A stretch of 64,000 bases of DNA from JBBQCW01 sp038319025 (GTDB taxonomy: Bacteria > Actinomycetota > Thermoleophilia > Solirubrobacterales > Solirubrobacteraceae): contig JBBQCW010000001.1 in the NCBI GenBank assembly GCA_038319025.1, positions 62,001 to 126,000 of the forward strand, in the 5' to 3' direction. Made by a program: the position numbers and the translations under genes. Shown here in pieces: positions 40,360 through 49,182 of the stretch. The stretch's first letter is position 1. Each line of letters opens with the position of its first letter. The notes beneath the pieces are model-generated. The model made no database searches. It saw only the letters and a program-made list of their open reading frames with translations, and was not told the origin of the DNA.

Positions 40360-42972
40360 GTGGCCGACCGCCCGCGCGACCTCCTGCTGATCGACGGCAA
40401 CAGCCTGGCCTATCGGGCGTTCTTCGCGCTCCCGGAATCCATCGCGACGTCCACCGGGCAGCCGACGAACGCCATCTTCGGGTTCGCGTCGATGCTCGTG
40501 AAGGTCCTGACAGAGCACGGTCAGCAACCGACGATCGTGGCCTGGGACCGCGGCACGTCAGGGCGCAAAGAGGTCTACGCCGAGTACAAGGGAACCCGGT
40601 CCGGGCGTCCCGATCTGCTCAAGGAACAGTGGCCCCACCTGGAGCCGCTGGTGGCCGCGTTCGGCTATCGCAACGTGAGTGTCGAAGGCTACGAGGCCGA
40701 CGATGTGATCGGCACGATCGCCGAACGGGCGCGGTTGGCCGGCATCGCCACCACGATCCTCACCGGGGATCGCGACATCTTCCAGTTGATCGACCCGGAC
40801 TCGGTCGTGCGCGTGATGGCGACCGCCCGCGGGATCACCGAGACCAAGCTGTACGACCACGCCGCGGTGATCGAGCGCTACGGCATCCCGCCCGAACTGA
40901 TCCCCGACTTCTACGGGCTGAAGGGCGATACCTCCGACAACATTCCGGGGGTCCCGGGGATCGGTGACAAGACGGCGGCACAGCTGCTGCAGACATACGG
41001 GACGTTGGAGGAGGTGCTCGCCCACGTGGACGACATCTCCGGTGCCAAGCGCAAGGAGAACCTCGTCAACCACGCCGACGACGCGCGCACGTCGAAGGTG
41101 CTGGCCACGATCCTGCGCGACGTGCCGGTGGATCTGGATCCGGCCGTGGAGGTCGCACGGGAGCCCGATCGCTCACAACTGCGTGAGGTGTTCCGCCGGT
41201 TCGAGTTGCGCGACCCGCTGCGCCGGCTGGAAGAGTTTCTAGCGGCCGGCGATGCGGCCGACGGCGGCGGGATCGGTGCGGGCGTGCCACTGACCTCCGA
41301 CGTGAAGTTGCGCGCCAAGGTCCGCGAGGGAGGAGTGGGGGACATCCGCTCGCTCGGTCGGCTGGACGCTGACGTGTCGATCGCAGTGCACGCCCCAGAG
41401 GTGTCAGACGGTGCCCTCTTCGCGATGGATGAGACATGGCGGTTCGCGGTGGCCAGCGGCGGTGATGCGCTCAGCGGCACCTGCACCGACTCCGGTGAGG
41501 TGGTGCGCGCTGTTGGTGACAGGCCGGTCGTGGCGCACGACGCCAAGGCTCTCGGCACCGTGCCCGCCAATCTGGCCCATGACACGATGCTGGCCGCTTT
41601 CCTGCTGGATCCGGCCCGGCGCGGATTCCCGTTCGCCGAGCTGTGCGAGGAGCGCGGCCTGATCACCGACATCGCCGATCCCACGACGGGGGACGCGGTG
41701 CTGTCGCTGGCGTTGGCGGCAGAGCAGCGCGAGCAGTTGACCGAACGCGATCTCATCGGCTTGCTGACCGATGTCGAGCTGCCGCTCGTGCGGGTGCTGC
41801 GGTCGATGGAGGTCGCCGGCGTCCGACTGAACACCGAACGCCTGGGGGAGATCTCGCAGCGCGTCGCCGTCGAGATCGACGCGCTCGAACGGCAGATCTG
41901 GGACCTCGCCGGCGAGGAGTTCACGATCGGGTCCCCGCAGCAGCTCGGGGCGATCCTGTTCGACAAGCTCGGCCTCTCCAAGAAGCGCCGCGGCAAGACC
42001 GGCTTCTCGACCGACGCCCGTGTGCTTCAAGCGATCCGTGAGGAGCACGAGATCATCCCGGTGATCGAGCGCTGGCGGGAGCTCAACCAGCTCATGAAGA
42101 CCTATCTCGCGGTCCTGCCCGGGCTGGTTGATGAAGAGAGCAGGATCCACACCACGTTCCTGCAGGTGGGGGCGAGCACCGGCCGGCTGGCGTCCACCAA
42201 TCCCAACCTGCAGAACGTGCCGGTGCGCACCCCGCTGGGCCGGGAGATTCGCGGCTGTTTCCAGGCGGCGCCGGGCAAGGTGCTCGTGGCCGTCGACTAT
42301 TCCCAGGTGGAGTTGCGCATCCTTGCCGAGGCGGCGGATGAGGACGTGCTGAAGCAGATCTTTCTGCGGGGTGAGGACGTACACACGGCCACTGCGCGCG
42401 AGGTGTTCGGCGTGGCTGAAGAAGACATTGACGCGGGCATGCGCTCCAAGGCCAAGATGATCAACTACGGCATCGTCTACGGCCTCAGCGACTACGGCTT
42501 GGCGGACCGGCTGAACATCCCGCGCGAGGAGGCCAAGACCTTCATCGACGCCTACCTAGCGCGTTTCGCCGCCGTCCAGGAGTTCATGGACGCGACGATC
42601 GTGAAGGCGACTGAACAGGGGTACGTGACGACCCTGTTCGGCCGTCGCCGGCAGATCCCCGAACTGAAGGCCCGCAACTACCAGGTGCGGACGCTGGGGG
42701 AGCGGCTGGCCGTCAACACCGTCATCCAGGGCACCGCCGCGGACATCATGAAGCTGGCGATGATCGAGGTCCAGCGGGCGCTGGACGCGTCCGGCTTGGC
42801 CACGGAGATGATCCTCACGATTCACGACGAACTGCTCTTCGAGGCCCCCCCCGACGAGGCTGAGGCAGTCGCTGCGCTGGCACAGGCGCATATGGTGACC
42901 CCGTGGGGGAATCGCACGCCGCCGCTGGCCGTCAGCGTCGGCGTCGGCGCCACGTGGCTTGACGCCAAGTAG
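40360..42972 (+). CDS. polA: DNA polymerase I
   Basis: An 870-aa Pol I for repair and Okazaki processing. The N-terminal 5' nuclease (about 1-290) has LLIDGNSLAYRAFFALP, YEADDVIGTIA, GLKGDTSDNIPGVPGIGDKT. The 3'-5' exonuclease region lacks the DxE motif, so proofreading is probably absent. The polymerase has motif A VDYSQVELR, O helix RSKAKMINYGIVYG and motif C IHDELLFE. The O-helix position that is Phe in E. coli and Taq is Tyr here, as in mycobacterial Pol I. The GTG is seven bases after TAGGGT. Confidence 0.97.
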   Translation: MADRPRDLLLIDGNSLAYRAFFALPESIATSTGQPTNAIFGFASMLVKVLTEHGQQPTIVAWDRGTSGRKEVYAEYKGTRSGRPDLLKEQWPHLEPLVAAFGYRNVSVEGYEADDVIGTIAERARLAGIATTILTGDRDIFQLIDPDSVVRVMATARGITETKLYDHAAVIERYGIPPELIPDFYGLKGDTSDNIPGVPGIGDKTAAQLLQTYGTLEEVLAHVDDISGAKRKENLVNHADDARTSKVLATILRDVPVDLDPAVEVAREPDRSQLREVFRRFELRDPLRRLEEFLAAGDAADGGGIGAGVPLTSDVKLRAKVREGGVGDIRSLGRLDADVSIAVHAPEVSDGALFAMDETWRFAVASGGDALSGTCTDSGEVVRAVGDRPVVAHDAKALGTVPANLAHDTMLAAFLLDPARRGFPFAELCEERGLITDIADPTTGDAVLSLALAAEQREQLTERDLIGLLTDVELPLVRVLRSMEVAGVRLNTERLGEISQRVAVEIDALERQIWDLAGEEFTIGSPQQLGAILFDKLGLSKKRRGKTGFSTDARVLQAIREEHEIIPVIERWRELNQLMKTYLAVLPGLVDEESRIHTTFLQVGASTGRLASTNPNLQNVPVRTPLGREIRGCFQAAPGKVLVAVDYSQVELRILAEAADEDVLKQIFLRGEDVHTATAREVFGVAEEDIDAGMRSKAKMINYGIVYGLSDYGLADRLNIPREEAKTFIDAYLARFAAVQEFMDATIVKATEQGYVTTLFGRRRQIPELKARNYQVRTLGERLAVNTVIQGTAADIMKLAMIEVQRALDASGLATEMILTIHDELLFEAPPDEAEAVAALAQAHMVTPWGNRTPPLAVSVGVGATWLDAK

Positions 42973-42989
42973 TTCGGGGGTGGCCGCGT

Positions 42990-42995
42990 TAGGCT
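42990..42995 (+). promoter_or_regulatory. -10 box of a leaderless promoter (GAP-family gene)
   Basis: TAGGCT lies seven bases before the GTG at 43003 with no ribosome site. Confidence 0.55.
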
Positions 42996-43002
42996 GCCGC
43001 CC

Positions 43003-43689
43003 GTGGGTCAGTCCTTCCTCTTCGCTCTCACTGCCGCGTTCAACCCGACGTTGCTGGCCGCCACGACGGTGATGCTCGTGTTGGACAACCCCCGGCGCCT
43101 GCTGCTGGGGTATCTGTGCGGAGCGATGCTCACCAGCGTCACCCTCGGCCTGCTGATCGTGTTTTCTCTGGGCACGTCGTCCAGCACGAGCAGTACCGCG
43201 AGACACCAGATGAGTCCGGCCGTCGACCTCGCCGTCGGTCTGCTCATTCTGACCATCGTGTTCGTGGTGGGTACCGGGCGAGACACGCGCCGCCGCGCTC
43301 GCAGCGCGCGAAAGAAGGCGGCGAAGGCCGACAAGCCGCCGCCGAAATGGCAGCAGGCCCTAAGCGGTGGCTCGGCCCGCACGACGTTCCTCGTCGGTGC
43401 CCTGCTGACCCTTCCCGGTGCCTCCTACCTTGCTGGACTCCGCGAGATCGACCAGCAGAACCTCGCTACGCCGCTTACCGTCCTGTCGGTCGTCGGGTTC
43501 AACGTGATCATGCTGATGCTGCTGGAGATCCCGCTCCTCGGTTACACCGTCTCGCCTCAGAAGACGGCGGTCGCCGTAAAGCGTTTCAGCGAAGGCCTCA
43601 GCCGCAACGGTGGGCGCATCGGCCTGATCATCTTCACCGTGTTCGGACTCGCGCTGGTTGTTCGCGGCATCGTCGAGTCGATCACTTGA
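43003..43689 (+). CDS. GAP/Sap-family membrane protein
   Basis: A 228-aa polytopic protein with about six hydrophobic segments and a Lys/Arg-rich cytoplasmic loop (residues 86-108). The opening FLFALTAAFNPTLLAATTVM and LLTLPGASYLAGLREI resemble the Sap/GAP (sulfolipid-1 addressing, PF11139) family found in actinobacteria. Members have been tied to export of cell-envelope lipids in mycobacteria, so lipid or small-molecule export is a fair guess. Confidence 0.75.
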   Translation: MGQSFLFALTAAFNPTLLAATTVMLVLDNPRRLLLGYLCGAMLTSVTLGLLIVFSLGTSSSTSSTARHQMSPAVDLAVGLLILTIVFVVGTGRDTRRRARSARKKAAKADKPPPKWQQALSGGSARTTFLVGALLTLPGASYLAGLREIDQQNLATPLTVLSVVGFNVIMLMLLEIPLLGYTVSPQKTAVAVKRFSEGLSRNGGRIGLIIFTVFGLALVVRGIVESIT

Positions 43690-43714
43690 CGTAGCCTCGG
43701 CGTGCGCGCGGGCG

Positions 43715-43720
43715 TAGTCT
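43715..43720 (+). promoter_or_regulatory. -10 box of a leaderless promoter (glutamate decarboxylase gene)
   Basis: TAGTCT lies seven bases before the ATG at 43728 with no ribosome site. Confidence 0.55.
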
Positions 43721-43727
43721 GCGCGAC

Positions 43728-45131
43728 ATGACCGCCACCCCTCGCCGCCTGGCCGCGAGCGCCGCGAGCGCCGACTTCCAGGCCTACGACCAGTACATCC
43801 TCGACGAGATCGACTACGACCACATGCCGGCGACGGGCCTGCCGGCCGGCGCGGCGTACCAGATGGTCACCGGCCAGCTGGAACTGGACGGCAACCCCCG
43901 GCTGAACCTTGCGTCGTACGTAACCACCTGGATGGAGGCTGAGGCCAACCAGTTGGCCCACGACGCGATCAGCAAGAACCTGGTCGACAAGGATGAGTAC
44001 CCGCGCACGGAGGCGATCCAGCGCCGCGTCATGGCGATGGTGGCCGACATGTGCAACTCGCCCGAGGACTGCGACTCAGTGGGCACCTCCACCGTCGGTT
44101 CATCAGAGGCGATCATGCTCGGCCTGCTGGCCCACAAGTGGTCGTGGCGGGCGCGGCGCAAGGCCGACGGCAAGCCGTTCGATCAGCCCAACGTCGTGTT
44201 TTCGAGCGTTGTGCACACGTGCTGGGAGAAGGCCGCGCGCTACTTCGATCTTGAGCCGAGGATCATTCCGATCGAGGCCGACCGCACGTTCCTCAACGGG
44301 GATGACATCGCGCCGTACGTGGACGAGAACACGGTCGCCGTCGGAGCCATCCTGGGCAACACGTTCACGGGCCAGGTCGACGACGTGGCCAGCATCGACG
44401 CCACGCTGCGCAAGATCGAGGCGGACAAGGGTTGGTTCGTGCCGATCCACGTCGACGGGGCCAGCGGTGGCTTCGTCGCTCCGTTTGCGGCGCCCGACGT
44501 GAAATGGGATTTCCGGCTCCACCACGTGCGCTCGATCAACGTCTCCAACCACAAGTACGGGCTCGTCTACGCCGGCATGGGCTCCGTCGTGTTCCGCGAC
44601 CGCAGCGATGTGCCCGATGACCTCGTATTCGAGATCGACTACCTCGGCGGCAGCGCCCCGACCTACTCCCTGAACTTCTCCCAGAGCAGCGTCGGAACCG
44701 TGCTTCAGTACTACCAGTTCCTCCGTCTGGGTCGGGAGGGTTACGGCGAGGTGATGCGCGCTGCGGTGACGAACGCTCAGTACCTGGAGAAGAAGATCTC
44801 CGAGCACGGGATCTTCACCTTCCACAACGGCGGCAGCTTCATGCCGGTGCTGGCCTTCAGTCTCAGCGACGAGCAGACGCACAAGCACACCGTCTACGAC
44901 ATCTCCGATGCCCTGCGGGCCAAGGGCTGGATCGTCCCGGCCTACCCGCTGCCGCCCAACGGCGAGGCGACGCACGTACTGCGCATCGTCGTGAAGGACG
45001 ACTTCTCGAGGGACATGATCAACCTGTTCCTGGACGACCTCACCGAGTGTCTCACCGGTCTGCGTGACGAACTGTCGCCGCCGTCGCACCCCTCGATCGG
45101 CAAGGGTCGCAGTCCGCGGCCGATCTGCTGA
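43728..45131 (+). CDS. gad: Glutamate decarboxylase
   Basis: A 467-aa PLP enzyme that converts glutamate to GABA and takes up a proton. LNLASYVTTWMEAEANQL, SVGTSTVGSSEAIMLGLLAH, the aspartate in VPIHVDGASGGFVAPF and the Schiff-base Lys in INVSNHKYGLVYAGMG match GadB-type enzymes. No GABA antiporter gene is next to it, so the link to acid resistance is open; it could also serve a GABA shunt. Its stop directly abuts the stop of the convergent flavoprotein (TGATCA). Confidence 0.95.
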   Translation: MTATPRRLAASAASADFQAYDQYILDEIDYDHMPATGLPAGAAYQMVTGQLELDGNPRLNLASYVTTWMEAEANQLAHDAISKNLVDKDEYPRTEAIQRRVMAMVADMCNSPEDCDSVGTSTVGSSEAIMLGLLAHKWSWRARRKADGKPFDQPNVVFSSVVHTCWEKAARYFDLEPRIIPIEADRTFLNGDDIAPYVDENTVAVGAILGNTFTGQVDDVASIDATLRKIEADKGWFVPIHVDGASGGFVAPFAAPDVKWDFRLHHVRSINVSNHKYGLVYAGMGSVVFRDRSDVPDDLVFEIDYLGGSAPTYSLNFSQSSVGTVLQYYQFLRLGREGYGEVMRAAVTNAQYLEKKISEHGIFTFHNGGSFMPVLAFSLSDEQTHKHTVYDISDALRAKGWIVPAYPLPPNGEATHVLRIVVKDDFSRDMINLFLDDLTECLTGLRDELSPPSHPSIGKGRSPRPIC

Positions 45132-46265
45132 TCAGGGGGCGATCGGGGTGAACCGCAGGTAGCGCCCGAACGCGCCGCGCACAAAGCCCGGCCGGTCCAG
45201 CAGGCGCAGCAGCCGAGCGGTCGCGGGCTGGTGGGGAATCAGCCTGCCCGCGAACCGTTGGATGTACAAGAGCCAGCGGAAGATCCACCGGTCCTGATCG
45301 CAGACGGCCGCGTACCGCTCCAAGGCCTGCGCCCGGACCTGGCGGCACTCCAGGACCAGGCGCAATTCACGCCCACAGGCCAGTCCGTAGTAGAGCGCCG
45401 GTCGGATCCCCTCAGCGGTCACCGGGTAGCAGTGGCCGGCGCTGTCGCCCACGAAGAAGACGCCGTCGTCGGTGGGATCGCGCATCGCGTGGGGGATCCA
45501 GTTGCCCTGATAGCCCTCCGGCGGTACGCCCACGTCGGCCGCGAGCAGGCGCGTCGGCTCTTTCACATGATGGCGTGGGACGAACGATCCGATGCCGACG
45601 CGCACCTCGTCCCCCGCGGGGAACGACCAGCCGTATCCCGAGGGCACGTACCGCGGATCGAGCCACAGTTCCAGATCGTCGCGCGAGCCGGTGGGATGGA
45701 CCTCAAGCCCCCGCGACATCAGCGCGTCCGGGGGCTGCACATTCACCCCGGTGCCCAGCACCCGGCGCCAGCCGAGCGCGTCGACGACGAGCGGCGCAGA
45801 TACGTCGCCACGATTGGTGTGGACGGTGATCGTGCCGTCGGTGCCGGTCGTGCGGCCTTCGACCTTGGCCGTCTCGAACACTGCGTCGCCCTGGGCCTGA
45901 AGCAATGCGCAGGCGTGGCGGTAGTCGAACGTGGAGAACGTCCACGGCAGCGGCCAGCGCAAATGCTCGGTGGACGTATGGATGACGATCTCATCGAAGG
46001 TCTGCCGGATCGAAGCGGTGAGCCCCATGTGTTCGAACCACACCGTGGGAACCGCACATGCCGAAGTCTGTCGCTCGCCCACCTCGTAGCGATCGAGCAT
46101 CAGGACGCGAGCCGGCGCGCCTGGTCGGTCAGCGTTTGGTGACCGGCAGCCGCGCAATTCGCGGGCCACGGTGAGCCCCGCGAAGCTCGCGCCACAGATG
46201 ACCACGTCCCAATCGCTCGGGAGCGGTGTGCGCGCAAGGCCGCGTTTTGTCGCTCGGACGGTCAT
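45132..46265 (-). CDS. FAD-dependent oxidoreductase, geranylgeranyl-reductase-like (paralogue)
   Basis: A 377-aa flavoprotein closely similar to the product of 21569-22705: both open TVRAT, then WDVVICGASFAGLTVARELR, YEVGERQTSACAVPTVWF, VVDALGWRRVLG, SRGLEVHP, YGWSFPAGDE, HHVKE, and DDGVFFVGDSAGHCYPVTAEG. It has no neighbouring prenyl synthase. The ATG at 46265 is nine bases after TAGAAT on the minus strand. It probably acts on a hydrophobic substrate; specificity is unknown. Confidence 0.85.
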   Translation of the reverse strand: MTVRATKRGLARTPLPSDWDVVICGASFAGLTVARELRGCRSPNADRPGAPARVLMLDRYEVGERQTSACAVPTVWFEHMGLTASIRQTFDEIVIHTSTEHLRWPLPWTFSTFDYRHACALLQAQGDAVFETAKVEGRTTGTDGTITVHTNRGDVSAPLVVDALGWRRVLGTGVNVQPPDALMSRGLEVHPTGSRDDLELWLDPRYVPSGYGWSFPAGDEVRVGIGSFVPRHHVKEPTRLLAADVGVPPEGYQGNWIPHAMRDPTDDGVFFVGDSAGHCYPVTAEGIRPALYYGLACGRELRLVLECRQVRAQALERYAAVCDQDRWIFRWLLYIQRFAGRLIPHQPATARLLRLLDRPGFVRGAFGRYLRFTPIAP

Positions 46266-46313
46266 CGGGCGGGCATTCTAGGACGCGGCGAACGCGCTAC
46301 CCTCTGCGCACTA

Positions 46314-47921
46314 ATGACCACCATCACAGCTACCCCTACCAGTGACGCCAAGGTTGTCGAAGGATCTGACGGCCTGCTGCTCGAGATTGACGGGCAGATC
46401 GTCCCCAACTACGACGCGACTTTCGGCCAGATCGAGGAAGGCGAGGTCGTCTCCGGCCTTGTCGTCCGGATCGACAAGGACGAGGTCCTCGTCGACATCG
46501 GCTACAAGAGCGAAGGCGTCATCCCCGCCAACGAGCTCTCGATCCGCAAGAACGTGGATCCCGCCGACGAAGTTGAACTTGGCGAAGAGGTCGACGCCCT
46601 CGTCCTCACCAAGGAAGACCAGGACGGCCGCCTCATCATGTCCAAGAAGCGTGCGCGCTTCGAGAAGGCATGGCGGCGTATCGAGGCAGCGGCCGAGTCC
46701 GGCCAGCCCGTCATCGGTCTGGTCATCGAGGTCGTCAAGGGCGGCCTGATCATCGATCTCGGCGTGCGTGGCTTCCTGCCCGCGTCGCTGGTCGACATCC
46801 GCCGCGTGCCGAACCTCGACGAGTACATGGGCACCGAGATCGAGTGCAAGGTCATCGAGCTCAACCGCTCGCGCAACAACGTCGTCCTCTCGCGCCGCGC
46901 GGTGCTGGAGGAGGAGCGCAAGGAGCAGCGCCAGGAGATCCTGGACATGCTCGCGCCCGGCATCATCGTGGAGGGTCAGATCTCGAACATCGTCGACTTC
47001 GGCGCGTTCGTGGACCTCAACGGCATCGACGGCCTGATTCACATCTCCGAGCTGTCGTGGTCGCACGTGAACCACCCGAGCGAGATCCTCAACATCGGTG
47101 ACACCGTGCAGGTCAAGGTGCTCGATATAGACCGTGAGCGTCAGCGCATCTCCCTGGGGCTCAAGCAGACCCAGGAGGACCCGTGGCAGCGCGTCGTCGA
47201 CACCTACAACGTGGGCGACGACCTCGAGGGCAACGTCACGAAGGTCGTCACCTTCGGCGCGTTCGTCGAGATTCTCGACGGGGTCGAAGGGCTCGTGCAC
47301 ATCTCCGAGTTGGCCAACCATCATGTGGAGAACCCGCGTGAGGTCGTCCATCCTGGCGACCCGGTGCGCGTCAAGATCCTGGAGATCGACTCCGAGCGCC
47401 GGCGCCTGTCGCTGTCGGTCAAGCGGGTCGAGGGCCAGGTGCTACCCGAGCGCTCCGCCGAGGGCTTCACCGACGGTGATCTGGACGACGTGCCGGAGCT
47501 GGGTCTGAGCGAGGACGTCTTCTCCGGGCTGCCGTCGGGCACGGTGCTCGACACGCCGCCGACCGCACTCGAGGTGGCTGAGGCCGACATCGTCGCCGAG
47601 GCGATCATCGAAGATGCCGCGGCCGAAATCATCGCCGAGGACCTCGCGGTCGTCGACGCGATCGAGGCCGAAGCGGACGCGGGCATCGCCGGATCGGCCA
47701 CGGACGCCGCGGTGGAAGCCGCGCGCCTGGCGGAGGTGGCTGAGGTCGTCGAGGAGGTTGCCGTCGTCGAGGCGATCACCGACGAGGCCGTCGCCGAAGC
47801 GGTCGTAGAGGCGGAAGTCGCCGACGCGGAGGCCGCTGAGGTCGAGGTCGCCGAGGTCGCCGACGAGGCGCCCGCGGAGCCCGTTGCCGACGAAGCGACA
47901 CCGGAAGAGCCGAAGGCCTGA
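46314..47921 (+). CDS. rpsA: 30S ribosomal protein S1
   Basis: A 535-aa S1 with four S1 RNA-binding repeats at about residues 34-103, 123-188, 210-278 and 295-365 (the third has VDFGAFVDLNGIDGLIHISE). S1 unfolds and docks mRNA at the 30S subunit. From about residue 375 the protein is an unusual 160-residue acidic tail rich in Ala, Glu and Val, with runs such as AEAIIEDAAAEIIAEDLAVV. This makes it longer than the typical four-repeat actinobacterial S1. Its stop overlaps coaE. Confidence 0.95.
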   Translation: MTTITATPTSDAKVVEGSDGLLLEIDGQIVPNYDATFGQIEEGEVVSGLVVRIDKDEVLVDIGYKSEGVIPANELSIRKNVDPADEVELGEEVDALVLTKEDQDGRLIMSKKRARFEKAWRRIEAAAESGQPVIGLVIEVVKGGLIIDLGVRGFLPASLVDIRRVPNLDEYMGTEIECKVIELNRSRNNVVLSRRAVLEEERKEQRQEILDMLAPGIIVEGQISNIVDFGAFVDLNGIDGLIHISELSWSHVNHPSEILNIGDTVQVKVLDIDRERQRISLGLKQTQEDPWQRVVDTYNVGDDLEGNVTKVVTFGAFVEILDGVEGLVHISELANHHVENPREVVHPGDPVRVKILEIDSERRRLSLSVKRVEGQVLPERSAEGFTDGDLDDVPELGLSEDVFSGLPSGTVLDTPPTALEVAEADIVAEAIIEDAAAEIIAEDLAVVDAIEAEADAGIAGSATDAAVEAARLAEVAEVVEEVAVVEAITDEAVAEAVVEAEVADAEAAEVEVAEVADEAPAEPVADEATPEEPKA

Positions 47922-48523
47922 ACGCTTCCCGCATCCCGTTCGTCGGGTTGACCGGCGGACTGGGCGCGGGGAAGTCGACCGCGCTCGCCGCGCTTGCCCG
48001 CTTGGGCGCGGCGACGCTCTCGACCGATCAGGTCGTCCACGACCTGTACCTCGACCCTGAGGTGATCGGGTTGGTGGTGGATCGTTGGGGCGTCGATGTC
48101 GCACCGGGCGGGGTCGTGGATCGCGAAGCGATCGCCCGCTCGGTGTTCTCCGACCCGGATGAGCGCCGCTGGCTGGAGGAGCTGCTGTGGCCCCGGGTGG
48201 GGGCGAAGGTGGCCGCGTTCCGCGACGAGGCGCCCACGCGCGAGCCGGCTCCGGTCGCGGTCGTGGTCGAGACGCCGCTGCTGTTCGAAGCGGGGATGGA
48301 AGGTCTTTACGACGCGACGATTGTCGTCGTCGCCGACGAGGCGGTCCGCACCGAGCGCGCTCACGCTCGCGGTCATCATGGCGTGGAGGCCCGCAACGCG
48401 CGGCAGATGCCGCCGGAGGAGAAGGCGCGCCGCGCCACCTATGCGGTGGTCAACGACGGGAGCGTGGAGGACATGCAGCGCGCTCTGGCCGGGGTCCTCG
48501 TCAGACTTCAGGAACCCTCATGA
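47918..48523 (+). CDS. coaE: Dephospho-CoA kinase, probable CUG start
   Basis: A 201-aa enzyme for the last CoA step. The P-loop GLTGGLGAGKST needs the preceding strand IPFV, which lies upstream of the first ordinary start (TTG 47948). No ATG or GTG is in frame between the previous stop and that TTG. The CTG at 47918, which overlaps the rpsA stop as CTGA like the ATGA and GTGA overlaps elsewhere, restores a full N-terminus. The rest (VVETPLLFEAGMEGLYD, ARNARQMPPEEKARRA) is normal. The start assignment is inferred. Confidence 0.9.
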   Translation: MNASRIPFVGLTGGLGAGKSTALAALARLGAATLSTDQVVHDLYLDPEVIGLVVDRWGVDVAPGGVVDREAIARSVFSDPDERRWLEELLWPRVGAKVAAFRDEAPTREPAPVAVVVETPLLFEAGMEGLYDATIVVVADEAVRTERAHARGHHGVEARNARQMPPEEKARRATYAVVNDGSVEDMQRALAGVLVRLQEPS

Positions 48524-49182
48524 ATACTCAGGCCCACAGCGTCCCGTCCCGCGGGCGTCTCAGCGACGCCGCGCTGGACCGTGCCCGTGGCCGTCGTCGT
48601 GCCCTGCGTCGGCGCCGGTGGTTCGGGGGCGTACTCCTCGTGGGCGTACTGGCGGTGGTCGCGGTTTCGGTGAGCGGGCTGTTCTCGACGGCCGTTCGTG
48701 ACATCACGCTGCCGCTCAAGCACCAGGACATCATTCGCCAGCAGGCCGCGGCCAAGGGCCTGGATCCGGCGCTGATCGCGGCCGTGATCTATACGGAGTC
48801 CCGTTTTGACCCTCGGACGTCTTCGGCCGGCGCCGAAGGGCTCATGCAGATAACCCCGGAGACGGCGCAGTTCATCGCCCACACGTCCGGCGGCACGGCG
48901 TTCACGGAGTCCGACCTGGCCACCCCGCAGGTGAACATCAGCTACGGCGCGTGGTACCTGCGCTACCTCGGCCAACAGTTCAACGGCAACGACAAGAAGA
49001 TGCTCGCCGCCTACAACGGCGGAGCGGGCAACGTGGAGAAGTGGGTGGCGGCGGCCACCGCGGCCGGCCACGACTTCGGATTGGCGGACATCCCGTTCCC
49101 GGAGACTCGGGCCTACGTAGAAAGCGTGCAGCGCTTGCAGCGCCAGTACCGCCGCAACTACGCGAGCGAACTGGGGCTTTGA
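48520..49182 (+). CDS. Lytic transglycosylase (SLT domain), membrane-anchored
   Basis: A 220-aa enzyme that cleaves peptidoglycan glycan strands. A basic N-terminus is followed by a membrane anchor GGVLLVGVLAVVAVSVSGLF (residues 36-55). The SLT domain starts near 75; the catalytic Glu is in AVIYTESRFDP, followed by SAGAEGLMQITPETA and MLAAYNGGAGNVEKW. The ATG overlaps the coaE stop by four bases. It converges with, and overlaps by 25 bases, the TetR gene. Confidence 0.93.
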   Translation: MNTQAHSVPSRGRLSDAALDRARGRRRALRRRRWFGGVLLVGVLAVVAVSVSGLFSTAVRDITLPLKHQDIIRQQAAAKGLDPALIAAVIYTESRFDPRTSSAGAEGLMQITPETAQFIAHTSGGTAFTESDLATPQVNISYGAWYLRYLGQQFNGNDKKMLAAYNGGAGNVEKWVAAATAAGHDFGLADIPFPETRAYVESVQRLQRQYRRNYASELGL

